From contig NZ_BMKK01000004.1 in the NCBI RefSeq assembly GCF_014644295.1, forward strand, positions 434,001 to 498,000: a stretch of DNA of 64,000 bases, written 5' to 3'. Of this stretch, positions 53,793 through 61,810 are shown in pieces. Position 1 is the first letter of the stretch; every line of letters starts with the position of its first letter. The DNA is from Emticicia aquatilis. Lineage in GTDB: Bacteria > Bacteroidota > Bacteroidia > Cytophagales > Spirosomataceae. The position numbers and the translations under genes are program-made. The notes beneath the pieces were generated by a model, which was given only the letters and a program-made list of their open reading frames with translations, had not been told where the DNA came from and did not search any database.

Positions 53793-54476
53793 TTAACCTT
53801 TCATCATATAACCTCTACCAACTACTGTATGAATGAGTTTTACTGAGAAGTTTTGGTCGATTTTTTTACGCAGAAAATTCACATAAACATCAATCGTATT
53901 GGTACCTGTATCGAAATTTAAGTTCCAAACTTTTTCGGCAATTTCGATTCTTGAAACTACCTTACCGTTGTTTCGCATGAAAAACTCCAACAACATAAAT
54001 TCTTTAGATGTTAGTGGAATTAATTGTCCACCTCGGCGGGCATTTTTTTCATTAAGGTCTAATTCTAAATCGGCAACTTGAAGGTTACGTTTGAGTTCGT
54101 TTCCTTCGCTTGAACGGCGGTAGAGAGCATTCAGGCGAGCGATAAGTTCTAAGAAATCGAAAGGTTTGACTAAATAATCATCTGCTCCCGAATCAAACCC
54201 CAACAACTTATCTTGTGTGGTTCCCATTGCAGTTAAAATCATTACGGGAGTTTTTATTTGTTCGGCACGAAGTTTTTTGGTTAAATCAATTCCACTAATT
54301 TTTGGAAGATTCACATCAAAAACCATGAGGTCATAACTATTCGTTAATGCCATACTTTTTCCAATCTGGCCGTCAAATGCGACATCGACAGTAAAACCGC
54401 TTTCCTCCAATCCTTTTTTAACATATTCCGCCAATCTCAACTCATCTTCAACCAATAAAACTTTAATCGCTGCCAT
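53793..54476 (-). CDS. OmpR-family response regulator, upstream of czcCB
   Basis: A 227-residue regulator. The receiver has the pocket VEDE, Asp54 in LMVFDVNLPK, LTAMGT, and the Lys in YLVKPFD. The winged helix shows LTSKEFMLLEFFMRNNGKVVS, NTIDVYVNFLRKKID and LIHTVVGRGYMMK. It heads the efflux island and has no kinase gene next to it. A TTAA pair with the island's operator spacing lies 83-97 bp upstream of its own start, consistent with autoregulation. It is a close paralogue of the regulator at 38640-39320. It is the best candidate for the factor that binds the arrays, by inference. Confidence 0.95.
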   Translation of the reverse strand: MAAIKVLLVEDELRLAEYVKKGLEESGFTVDVAFDGQIGKSMALTNSYDLMVFDVNLPKISGIDLTKKLRAEQIKTPVMILTAMGTTQDKLLGFDSGADDYLVKPFDFLELIARLNALYRRSSEGNELKRNLQVADLELDLNEKNARRGGQLIPLTSKEFMLLEFFMRNNGKVVSRIEIAEKVWNLNFDTGTNTIDVYVNFLRKKIDQNFSVKLIHTVVGRGYMMKG

Positions 54477-54558
54477 ATTTAATAAATTTAATCTAACCTA
54501 TTTTTGCTTTTCATCGGTAAAATTCTAAAGCTAAGTATAGTATCTCCTAAAAATAAGA

Positions 54559-54575
54559 TTAAAATTTGATTAAAA
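54559..54575 (-). promoter_or_regulatory. TTAA pair at 11-bp spacing upstream of the regulator gene
   Basis: TTAA occurs at 54559 and 54570. A third TTAA at 54583 is 2 bp out of phase and a TAAA lies in phase at 54548. The core is identical over 17 bases to the site at 51091-51107. Confidence 0.55.
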
Positions 54576-54587
54576 TGGGGTTTTAAC

Positions 54588-56162
54588 CTATCGAATTCTT
54601 TTCCAACGCCTTTTTTGACTACGCTTATTGAGTATATTCCTAATTTCATGACGCAAGGTTGTCTTTTCTTCAACATAGCAGCCATTCGGGGCATCGGGTA
54701 GCTTTCTGAAAATTGGTAGAAATAATCCCATATAGGCACTGATTCCTCTCGGATTACCGATATTGACAATACCTGCTAAATTTTCTGAACCTAAAAAGAA
54801 TGGCCCAACTCTACCCGCCAGCCCAAAAGTAAGGTTTCGATAACCATTTTGTAATGAAATTGGAACAGCTACATCAAATCTTTTGCTTTCGTATCGAGGA
54901 GTAATAGCCAACATCGAAGGTTGATTCATTCCCATTTTCTCGGGGTTTCTCAAACTCTGAATCCAAGAGGCATTTAGGTAGATTTTTTCAGAAACTTTAT
55001 AATCAAAATTGGTAGAAAGAGCCATTGGCAAAGCCGCCACAAAACTATGTTGATAATCTGCTTCGTTGATACTAAAAGCATTATTCATTTGGTGATACAA
55101 TCTATCGGGCGAATCAATTTTATTAAAAGTACCAGGCTTAATCAGCACATTGGTTTTAGCAACTTGAGTAACATTTACATAATTTGAATTATTATAATTT
55201 ATACTCCCTACATCAATTAAAGCAACTCCAATCCGATACAAATACTTATTTTTTGTGCCATCCATTCGCCACTTTCCGTTTACTTTTACATCATATTTGT
55301 CAAATTCGGGTCGAAATTCGTAAACAGCACCTATATCAAACCCATAACCACTTCCAGCAGCTAAATTGCCAAAAAGCCAATCTGTGCTAAAACTTGCACT
55401 TCTAATAGCGTCTCCAGTTGTAGTTCCATATGTACCGACGGCAGTTCTAAAAAATACATCTTGGCGATTTGCCCTTATGGCATTAGCATCAACGGTAAAA
55501 TCCAAATTATCGGCTAAATAATGGATATTCAAAAGTCCATTTACTCGTTTTACTGTCAACCCGACTTTAAAAAAATCTTGGTCTTGTTCTCTGATAACAG
55601 CCCCAAGCGTTAATCCCATTTCGGTATATCCATTCAAGTTCATCACTAAATGATTATTATCTTGAGTAGTACCGTATAAATCTTGAATCAAAGTACCATT
55701 AACCATAATATGTGCTACATCTGAGGTCGTATTACTCAGATTTGTCAACATTCTAACTCTTGAAGTAAAGCCGACAGCAAATTTTGCCTTTTCGAAGGTA
55801 TAAATCATTGAAGGTCCTTTCACATCAGCCGCTGCAAAAGCAACAGAGTTAGGTTTCTCACGGGCTTCTTCTATATACGAAGGTCGGAAACCTGGTAAAC
55901 CATTAGAAGCACGGTATCGGTCAGGAACAGTGTTGGTCGAAAGTCCGATAAAAGAATAAGGAGCAGCCCAAGCAGCATAGTTATTGATAAAGTCAACATT
56001 ACCACCAACAACATTCAAAAAAAACTTATAACGAGAATCGGCAACGTTGGCTGGGTTTGCGGCTAAACTATATGTTCCTGCAAAATTACTCGTCGAAATT
56101 CCGAGCCATTGCTGAGCAAAAGAAGTATATGTTATAAAAAAAAGACAAAAAAGGATTCGCAT
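54588..56162 (-). CDS. DUF5723 family outer membrane protein
   Basis: A 524-residue secreted protein with a signal peptide (MRILFCLFFITYTSFA). Its mature start, WLGISTSNFAGTYSLAANPANVADSRYKF, is the DUF5723 signature, and LNVVGGNVDFINNYAAWAAPYSF follows. The rest is beta-rich (LVMNLNGYTEMGLTLGAVI, SGYGFDIGAVYEFRPEF), compatible with a PorV/FadL-like outer membrane barrel. The C-terminal ~40 residues are cysteine-containing and basic (NGCYVEEKTTLRHEIRNIL) and would be exposed. The frame ends 12 bp before the TTAA region that precedes the regulator. Function unknown. Confidence 0.85.
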   Translation of the reverse strand: MRILFCLFFITYTSFAQQWLGISTSNFAGTYSLAANPANVADSRYKFFLNVVGGNVDFINNYAAWAAPYSFIGLSTNTVPDRYRASNGLPGFRPSYIEEAREKPNSVAFAAADVKGPSMIYTFEKAKFAVGFTSRVRMLTNLSNTTSDVAHIMVNGTLIQDLYGTTQDNNHLVMNLNGYTEMGLTLGAVIREQDQDFFKVGLTVKRVNGLLNIHYLADNLDFTVDANAIRANRQDVFFRTAVGTYGTTTGDAIRSASFSTDWLFGNLAAGSGYGFDIGAVYEFRPEFDKYDVKVNGKWRMDGTKNKYLYRIGVALIDVGSINYNNSNYVNVTQVAKTNVLIKPGTFNKIDSPDRLYHQMNNAFSINEADYQHSFVAALPMALSTNFDYKVSEKIYLNASWIQSLRNPEKMGMNQPSMLAITPRYESKRFDVAVPISLQNGYRNLTFGLAGRVGPFFLGSENLAGIVNIGNPRGISAYMGLFLPIFRKLPDAPNGCYVEEKTTLRHEIRNILNKRSQKRRWKRIR

Positions 56163-56310
56163 TTTTTGTTGAAAAGGTCAGTTTTGGGTTAGGTGTACTC
56201 CTAAAGAATAAACGGATTGCAAAAGTAAATAATTATACCCAAATGCTTTTGATTTTAAAGAGATTAATCATATTTTGGACTTTCATTTACTCAAAGACCA
56301 AAGGAAAGAC

Positions 56311-57741
56311 ATGAATTACGATTTTAAAAATTACAAAACCGAAAATTTCTTCGATGAAATGATTACCCCAGAAGGAGATTCTCGGACAGGTAATCAGGCT
56401 CTCAAAGGTACGATTGAAAATCTTGCTTTTGAAAACCTTAAGAATAAACAGAAAGCGGCAGAACGTTCGATGGTCTCGGCGGGTATTACATTTAATGTTT
56501 ACTCAGAGGATGGTGGAACTGAACGAATTATTCCGATTGACATTGTACCGAGGGTAATTGACTCTCAAGAATGGGACAACCTCGAAAAAGGATTAATTCA
56601 GCGAATTACTGCTTTAAATTTGTTTTTACAGGATGTTTATAATGAGCAAAAAATTATTCGTGATGGAATTGTTCCTCGTGAAATCATCGAATCAAGTAAA
56701 GGTTTTTTGCCCGAATGTAAAGGACTTACACCACCAAAAGGTGTTTGGATTCATATAACAGGAACTGACCTTATCAGAGACAATAACGGAGTTTTTACGG
56801 TTCTCGAAGATAACCTACGCTGTCCATCGGGGGTATCGTATATGCTCGAAAATCGTGAATTATCAAAGCAAACATTTCCTGATGTACTTTCTCAGACTAA
56901 TGTCCGCTCGATTTCTGAATATCCCGCAAAATTACTCGAAGTATTGAGTTATATCTCTGGTCGCCCCGACCCTACTGTGGCGGTTCTTACTCCAGGAATT
57001 TATAACTCTGCTTACTTTGAGCATTCATATTTGGCTCAACAGATGGGGGTTGAATTAGTTGATTACCGAGATTTAGTAGTGGTTGGCGATTATCTGAAAA
57101 TGCGTACAACCAAAGGCTTCAAGACAGTTGATGTACTTTACCGCAGAATTGATGATACATTCTTAGACCCAAAAACCTTTAATCCTCACTCATTGATTGG
57201 GATTCCAGGATTGTTTGACGTTTACAGAAAAGGAAACATTGGTTTAGCGAATGCACCGGGTACGGGCGTAGCTGATGATAAAGTAGTTTATGCCTACGTT
57301 CCACGAATCATAAAATATTATTTAGGAGAAGATGCCATCATTCCGAACGTAGAAACTTATTTGTGTGGTGAGCCAGATTCGATGAAATATGTACTCGAAA
57401 ACATCGAAAAACTGGTAGTAAAAGAAGCCAACGAGGCTGGCGGATATGGAATGTTGATTGGCCCGAAAGCCAGCAAAGAAGAACACGAGAAATTTAGAGG
57501 TTTGATACAGGCAAACCCAAGAAATTATATTGCACAACCCACCATCTCACTTTCTCGCAGCCCATGCTTGGTTGAAGATGGACTCGAAGGTCGCCACGTT
57601 GATTTACGTCCATACATCCTATACGGCGATGGCATTCACGTAACCCCAGGTGGACTCACTCGTGTAGCGTTGAAAAAAGGGTCTTTAGTTGTAAATTCTT
57701 CACAAGGTGGTGGTAGTAAAGATACTTGGGTACTTAAATAA
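56311..57741 (+). CDS. Circularly permuted ATP-grasp family protein
   Basis: A ~476-residue protein of the circularly permuted ATP-grasp type 1 family (DUF404/DUF407), related to peptide-forming ligases. Blocks are FFDEMITPEGDSR, SAGITFNVYSEDG, RIIPIDIVPRVI, ITGTDLIRDNNGVFTVLEDN with PSGVSYMLENR, YRRIDDTFLDP, KEANEAGGYGMLIGP and HVDLRPYILYGDGIHVTPGGLTRVAL. I start at the ATG at 56311, preceded by an AGGAAAG sequence. The frame extends to a TTG at 56275. These genes usually sit beside alpha-E (DUF403) and transglutaminase genes, none of which is present here. Product unknown. Confidence 0.9.
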   Translation: MNYDFKNYKTENFFDEMITPEGDSRTGNQALKGTIENLAFENLKNKQKAAERSMVSAGITFNVYSEDGGTERIIPIDIVPRVIDSQEWDNLEKGLIQRITALNLFLQDVYNEQKIIRDGIVPREIIESSKGFLPECKGLTPPKGVWIHITGTDLIRDNNGVFTVLEDNLRCPSGVSYMLENRELSKQTFPDVLSQTNVRSISEYPAKLLEVLSYISGRPDPTVAVLTPGIYNSAYFEHSYLAQQMGVELVDYRDLVVVGDYLKMRTTKGFKTVDVLYRRIDDTFLDPKTFNPHSLIGIPGLFDVYRKGNIGLANAPGTGVADDKVVYAYVPRIIKYYLGEDAIIPNVETYLCGEPDSMKYVLENIEKLVVKEANEAGGYGMLIGPKASKEEHEKFRGLIQANPRNYIAQPTISLSRSPCLVEDGLEGRHVDLRPYILYGDGIHVTPGGLTRVALKKGSLVVNSSQGGGSKDTWVLK

Positions 57742-57775
57742 TTCTGAGTTTTGAGCTTTTTTTAGTTCTGAATTA

Positions 57776-57849
57776 TGAGTTCTGAGTTCTGAGTGTTATT
57801 TTTGTATCACTGAAGATTAGTTCACCTTCAACTCAGAACTCAGAACTCA
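57776..57849. repeat. Inverted repeat with duplicated GTTCTGA word
   Basis: Perfect 19-bp arms (57776-57794 and 57831-57849) contain GAGTTCTGAGTTCTGAGT, a tandem of GTTCTGA. Partial single copies (ATTCTGAGTT near 57741 and CAGAACTCAT at 57871) lie outside. It is immediately followed by copy 2 of the 21-bp GC-rich repeat. Confidence 0.85.
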
Positions 57850-57850
57850 A

Positions 57851-57871
57851 CATCGCACGGGCGACCCCGTC
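57851..57871. repeat. 21-bp GC-rich repeat, copy 2 (inverted)
   Basis: The exact reverse complement of 29614-29634 (CATCGCACGGGCGACC...). It lies 14 bp before the start codon of the DUF6580-like gene and directly beside the GTTCTGA inverted repeat. Confidence 0.85.
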
Positions 57872-57884
57872 AGAACTCATTAAT

Positions 57885-58439
57885 ATGAATATTACACGTT
57901 TTTCAACATTAGTGGCAATTGTAGTTTTGGCAGCAATGGCCAGATTCATTCCACATCCATTTAATTTTACACCAATTGCAGCCATTGCATTGTTTGGTGG
58001 AGCATATTTTACCAACCGTTGGCAAGCAATTGCTGTCCCTATGGGTGCTATGTTATTAAGTGATACAATCCTTGAAATCACCACTGGTTGGGGTTTTCAC
58101 TCAGGAATGTTTATCGTTTATGCTGCATTTGCATTGGTTTCGTTTGTGGGAATGGTTTTACTTAAAAATGTAAATCCTGCACGTGTGATTTCGTCTTCAT
58201 TAATTAGCTCATTGATTTTCTTTTTGATTACGAATTTTGCATTTTTATATCCAGAATCAGTTGTAGCTGACCAAAGTTTAGGAACATATCCTCATAATCT
58301 TAGTGGAATAATTGCTTCCTACACCGCAGGTTTGCCATTCTTGAAAAACCAAATCTTAGGTGATTTATTCTTTTCGGGAGTGTTATTTGGAGGATTTGCC
58401 TTATTACAAAAACGTTTTGAAGCTTTGAAAATGGCCTAA
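57885..58439 (+). CDS. DUF6580-like integral membrane protein
   Basis: A 184-residue protein with five or six membrane helices: VAIVVLAAMARFIPHPFNFTPIAAIALFGGAYF, then AVPMGAMLLSDTILE, FIVYAAFALVSFVGMVL, ISSLIFFLITNFAFLYP and LGDLFFSGVLFGGFALL. The pattern P(H)PxNFTPIAAxALFGG with a later SD motif and GLPFLKNQILGD fits the DUF6580 putative transport family, which has an ECF S-component-like build. A solute such as a vitamin is possible, but nothing in the sequence names it. Monocistronic, ended by a strong terminator. Confidence 0.8.
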   Translation: MNITRFSTLVAIVVLAAMARFIPHPFNFTPIAAIALFGGAYFTNRWQAIAVPMGAMLLSDTILEITTGWGFHSGMFIVYAAFALVSFVGMVLLKNVNPARVISSSLISSLIFFLITNFAFLYPESVVADQSLGTYPHNLSGIIASYTAGLPFLKNQILGDLFFSGVLFGGFALLQKRFEALKMA

Positions 58440-58456
58440 AATCAGAAACGTTCAAT

Positions 58457-58498
58457 AAAAAACGAGCGTGTTATCAATGATAGCACGCTCGTTTTTTG
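58457..58498. terminator. Bidirectional terminator between DUF6580-like and ion channel genes
   Basis: The stem CGAGCGTG/CACGCTCG extends into AAAAAA/TTTTTT on the outside and TTATCA/TGATAG on the inside (one G-U). It lies 17 bp after the plus-strand stop and 26 bp before the minus-strand stop. Confidence 0.9.
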
Positions 58499-58524
58499 TA
58501 GAATAATTCTCTGAATTGTTCATC

Positions 58525-59082
58525 CTATTTCTTCAACTTTTTAAGTGAATCTTTCATCGAAATAAAATCTGATAGAATAAATATTATCGTCAAGAAAGCG
58601 ATGATTATTTCTAATAAAACAATGAGTTTGGCAGATACTGTCGCGGGCATTAAATCTCCATATCCAAAGAATGTAAAATTCAGTACGCTGAAGTAAAAAA
58701 ACTCAAAAGCTTCTTCAAGTTTACCAAATTCGGGCATGACGCCTACAAAACTATTTTTGTCAACTTCATATAAACAGAAAAAATCTACCGCAAACGAAAG
58801 CGTCATCTGCCCGATATTGTAAGTCATTAAAAACAAAAAACGGTGATAAGCAATGTCTTTGGAAGTGGCAATGAGTAATTGGGTAGAGTTTTCAAAAATG
58901 AAGTAAATACTCTTCAGAAAAGCCCAAATTGTTATAAAAACAACAAGTGTTTGCACAGAAAACCAAGCCTGTGCAAACACTATTTTAAATAAATAAGCTA
59001 TCGCAAAAAGAACAGCAAACTCCGCTATTTCACGCTTTGGAAAAGTCATTCTGATTATTTTCAGGTAAAGTTTAATTTTCAA
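58525..59082 (-). CDS. Two-pore-helix ion channel family protein (K+ channel-like)
   Basis: A 185-residue membrane protein with four hydrophobic segments. The last two flank a pore loop (FFYFSVLNFTFFGYGDLMPATVSAK), as in the Ion_trans_2 family. The selectivity filter reads T-F-F-G-Y-G-D instead of the usual T-T-V-G-Y-G-D. The threonine at the inner filter position is replaced by Phe and the next Val by Phe, while GYGD is intact. A short C-terminus without an RCK domain follows. K+ conduction is likely but the altered filter makes it uncertain. The 188-bp spacer upstream (59083-59270) contains nothing that I can name. Confidence 0.83.
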   Translation of the reverse strand: MKIKLYLKIIRMTFPKREIAEFAVLFAIAYLFKIVFAQAWFSVQTLVVFITIWAFLKSIYFIFENSTQLLIATSKDIAYHRFLFLMTYNIGQMTLSFAVDFFCLYEVDKNSFVGVMPEFGKLEEAFEFFYFSVLNFTFFGYGDLMPATVSAKLIVLLEIIIAFLTIIFILSDFISMKDSLKKLKK

Positions 59083-59270
59083 ACTACTCCTAAATATTCT
59101 AACGATTAGGTTCAGCGAACTTACAAAAGTATCTCAACTCAAACAACATTAAAATAAAAGTAATGCAATTCAAAGATAATTTTACTTTATAATTCTTGAG
59201 TGAATCGTTTTTTAGTCAAAAACAACTTAAACCATAAATAACTTATTATCAATATATTAAAAACAAATCA

Positions 59271-60872
59271 TTATAACTTCTCAAGCATGATATCAGCCGT
59301 TTGCAATGCCCCTTCTACCCAACCTTGGGCATCAGAGTAGGCTTCACCACAAATAAACATTGGGCAATCTTCAATCGGATGAACAATTTTATCTCTTACT
59401 TCCCAAGTTTTTACGCCAATATTCCAGCTATTCCAACCGCCACCGTAAGGGTCTTCGCCCCAATCACGGAATGCCGCACTGCGTACTTGTGGCGTAAAGT
59501 CAAGGTCATGAATTTTACGTAATTGACGAGCCATTTCCGTAATCATCTTACGTGGAGCTTTATACTGCGACCATTTTTGATTTAAACCGTCAGATTTTGC
59601 CGAAGCTTCATTTTCTTCTGCTTCTCCTTCAAATGGGTCTTCGATTTTAGTATGAGCAAGGTCTTCGGCCCAAGCTTTTTTGCGTTGAGGGCGGAGTCCA
59701 TCCCAAAAACCAATATTTGAACCATCATCGTAGCTTGCCAGTAGCATTGATGTACCACTCTCGGCAGGGGTTCCATCATTATTTGGCCAATAATAAGTCT
59801 GACGAACTGGTAAATCTGTAACTGTTCTACCCGACTGCAATGGCACGTACTTTCCAGTTGCATCAGTAAAACCAGCCACTCTCCACCAAGGATTAGCATA
59901 AGTAGTAAAAACCTTGAAAAGTGGACGAGGTGTAACTGAGCCAATTAGCGACTGAATTTCTTGTAGTTTCGGGCAACTTGGCGATAATAAATCGAGTGAA
60001 CGACGAGGCATTGCCAAAATCAATTGGCTTGAAGTCAAGTTTTCGCCATTGATAACTAATTCAAACTTGTCATCTTTCCACTCAAAAGCCTCCAGTTTTG
60101 AGTTTAATCTAATTTCTCCACCGATTTTTTCAAAGAAATTTCCGAGAGTAATTGGTACTTGTTGGAAGCCGTACTTGAAGCCTTTGTATTTGGGTGTAAT
60201 ACCAAAATCTGATAAATACCACGGAATGGCGGCAGCAGCATTCCAATTGACCATCGTTGAGTTGTAACCACCAGAATCCAAACAAAATTGGTAAGCTTCG
60301 CCGCTAATTACTCGGTAAAGTAAATTCCAAAAACCTAATTTATAGAGTGGAACTCCCTCGAAAGTAGCTTTTCTTGTCATTTCGAGACGCTCGTTTTCGG
60401 TTAAATCGGGGTTGGTAATTCCTGGAACTAATTGTTCGATGGCATTTACGATAATTGTTCCCGACGAGTTACTTCTCTCCAAAAACGAAAGATTGTATGG
60501 AACCTTATCTGGTTTGGTGGTGAAATCGGCTAAACGAAGATGCTCGCCACGCAAATAGGCAATGTTTTGAGGTTGGTCAACAGGAAAATCGTACAATTCG
60601 ATTTGCTCGTCACTCGAAAGTTCTTTGTTTAGCTCTGCAATAAGATTTACAATCAATTTCTGATTGTTTTCGAGGATACGCATTCCACCCAATTCGGCCA
60701 CCATGTTTGGTATTTCGGGTGGTTTTACTGAGAGTAAACGACCGCCTACGTGGTCGCTTCCTTCAAAAACTACGATTTTTTTGTTGGGATATTTTTGTTT
60801 TAGTTTCCATGCACTATAAACTCCCGAAACTCCCGCACCAATAATGGCGATGTCGATATGTTCGTTTTTCAT
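59271..60872 (-). CDS. Flavin-containing amine oxidase
   Basis: A 533-residue FAD enzyme of the monoamine/L-amino-acid oxidase type. The N-terminal dinucleotide fold is IAIIGAGVSGVYSAWKL with FEGSDHVGGRLLS, followed by the substrate-proximal MVAELGGMRI. The middle block SQLILAMPRRSLDLL and the C-terminal FICGEAYSDAQGWVEGALQTAD close the FAD site. No signal peptide, so it is presumably cytoplasmic. It would oxidise an amine or amino acid with release of ammonia and hydrogen peroxide; the substrate is unresolved. Transcribed alone; the nitrilase-family gene lies 137 bp upstream on the same strand. Confidence 0.9.
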   Translation of the reverse strand: MKNEHIDIAIIGAGVSGVYSAWKLKQKYPNKKIVVFEGSDHVGGRLLSVKPPEIPNMVAELGGMRILENNQKLIVNLIAELNKELSSDEQIELYDFPVDQPQNIAYLRGEHLRLADFTTKPDKVPYNLSFLERSNSSGTIIVNAIEQLVPGITNPDLTENERLEMTRKATFEGVPLYKLGFWNLLYRVISGEAYQFCLDSGGYNSTMVNWNAAAAIPWYLSDFGITPKYKGFKYGFQQVPITLGNFFEKIGGEIRLNSKLEAFEWKDDKFELVINGENLTSSQLILAMPRRSLDLLSPSCPKLQEIQSLIGSVTPRPLFKVFTTYANPWWRVAGFTDATGKYVPLQSGRTVTDLPVRQTYYWPNNDGTPAESGTSMLLASYDDGSNIGFWDGLRPQRKKAWAEDLAHTKIEDPFEGEAEENEASAKSDGLNQKWSQYKAPRKMITEMARQLRKIHDLDFTPQVRSAAFRDWGEDPYGGGWNSWNIGVKTWEVRDKIVHPIEDCPMFICGEAYSDAQGWVEGALQTADIMLEKL

Positions 60873-61009
60873 AAATTGTTCTGATAGTTTTAACGGTTCG
60901 AATCGAAAAAATGACGATTAGGATAAGCTCTAATTGCTGATTCAAAACTAAAGAACAACCAACAGTTTTAGATGGGTATAAATACCTGTTTTATCTTTGG
61001 TGGGAAATT

Positions 61010-61738
61010 TTAGTAGATTTGAGTAGTGTGTTTTTGAGTTTCTATATCGTAAATGATGATTCCTTCATGAGTGTCATCGAGTTGAGTGAGTAATGTACCT
61101 TCGTTATTCCAAACAGCAGAGTTTCCTGTACTTACAAAATCATCGGCTGGGCCAACCGAATTTGCCATCAGCACTGTAAGATTTAGATTTTGGGAGATTT
61201 TTGGATAATGTAAATTGGCTTTTTCAACTCCTTTGGCCGATTTTGCTACACTTACCAAATAGATATTAGCTCCATTGGTAGCCGCATTGGCTGAATGCTC
61301 TATTTGGAGCGACTCAAAGCATATCGCTGGGGCAATTTTATAGCTTTTGTATGAAATCAAAGCTTGCTGTTCTCCATTTACAAAATACGGATACTCATCA
61401 GCATGAAGAATCTGCTTTGAATAAGTTTGCCTTGAAGTGTGCGGCTGGAAAATTACCATACTGATACAAATGTCCTCTTTGTATTGAGTTGGAATTCCAA
61501 CACAAATGATAATCTTTTTGGTATCGCTTATTTCTTGAAAAATAGCTAATCGGCTATCTTCTTGAGTAGTAGCCAACTCATTTGCCAAAGTAGGTTCATA
61601 GCCTGTCAATGATAGTTCAGGGAAAAATATAAGATTCGCACCATTTTCGACAGCAAGATTAATGAAAGAAACATGTTTTTGAATATTTCTTTCAATATCG
61701 CCTTTGATGGGTTGTATTTGGGCGGAACAGAGTTTCAT
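61010..61738 (-). CDS. Carbon-nitrogen hydrolase (nitrilase superfamily)
   Basis: A ~242-residue amidase-like enzyme with the Glu-Lys-Cys triad: Glu in IFFPELSLTGYE, Lys in TYSKQILH and Cys in APAICFESLQ. The start at 61738 (MKLCSAQIQPIKGDIERNI) matches the usual N-terminus of the family. The longer frame to 61780 would begin inside the terminator of the upstream gene. Members hydrolyse amides or carbamoyl groups, or condense acyl chains; the substrate cannot be told. It lies downstream of the OmpA gene and upstream of the amine oxidase. A combined amine/amide catabolic role is only a guess. Confidence 0.88.
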   Translation of the reverse strand: MKLCSAQIQPIKGDIERNIQKHVSFINLAVENGANLIFFPELSLTGYEPTLANELATTQEDSRLAIFQEISDTKKIIICVGIPTQYKEDICISMVIFQPHTSRQTYSKQILHADEYPYFVNGEQQALISYKSYKIAPAICFESLQIEHSANAATNGANIYLVSVAKSAKGVEKANLHYPKISQNLNLTVLMANSVGPADDFVSTGNSAVWNNEGTLLTQLDDTHEGIIIYDIETQKHTTQIY

Positions 61739-61750
61739 GAGAGTAAAAAT

Positions 61751-61791
61751 AGAAAGACATCCCGAAAATAAGTATTTCAAGATGTCTTTCT
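61751..61791 (-). terminator. Terminator after the OmpA-family gene
   Basis: Perfect 11-bp arms (AGAAAGACATC/GATGTCTTTCT) are followed on the minus strand by a T-rich tract (TATTTTT). It begins 20 bp after the OmpA-family stop and overlaps the longer, rejected start of the nitrilase gene. Confidence 0.85.
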
Positions 61792-61810
61792 AAATAAGGG
61801 TGATATTTTT

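Noticed and set aside
61739-61780. Longer start for the nitrilase-family gene
   Set aside because: It begins inside the terminator hairpin of the OmpA-family gene and adds residues not found in the family.
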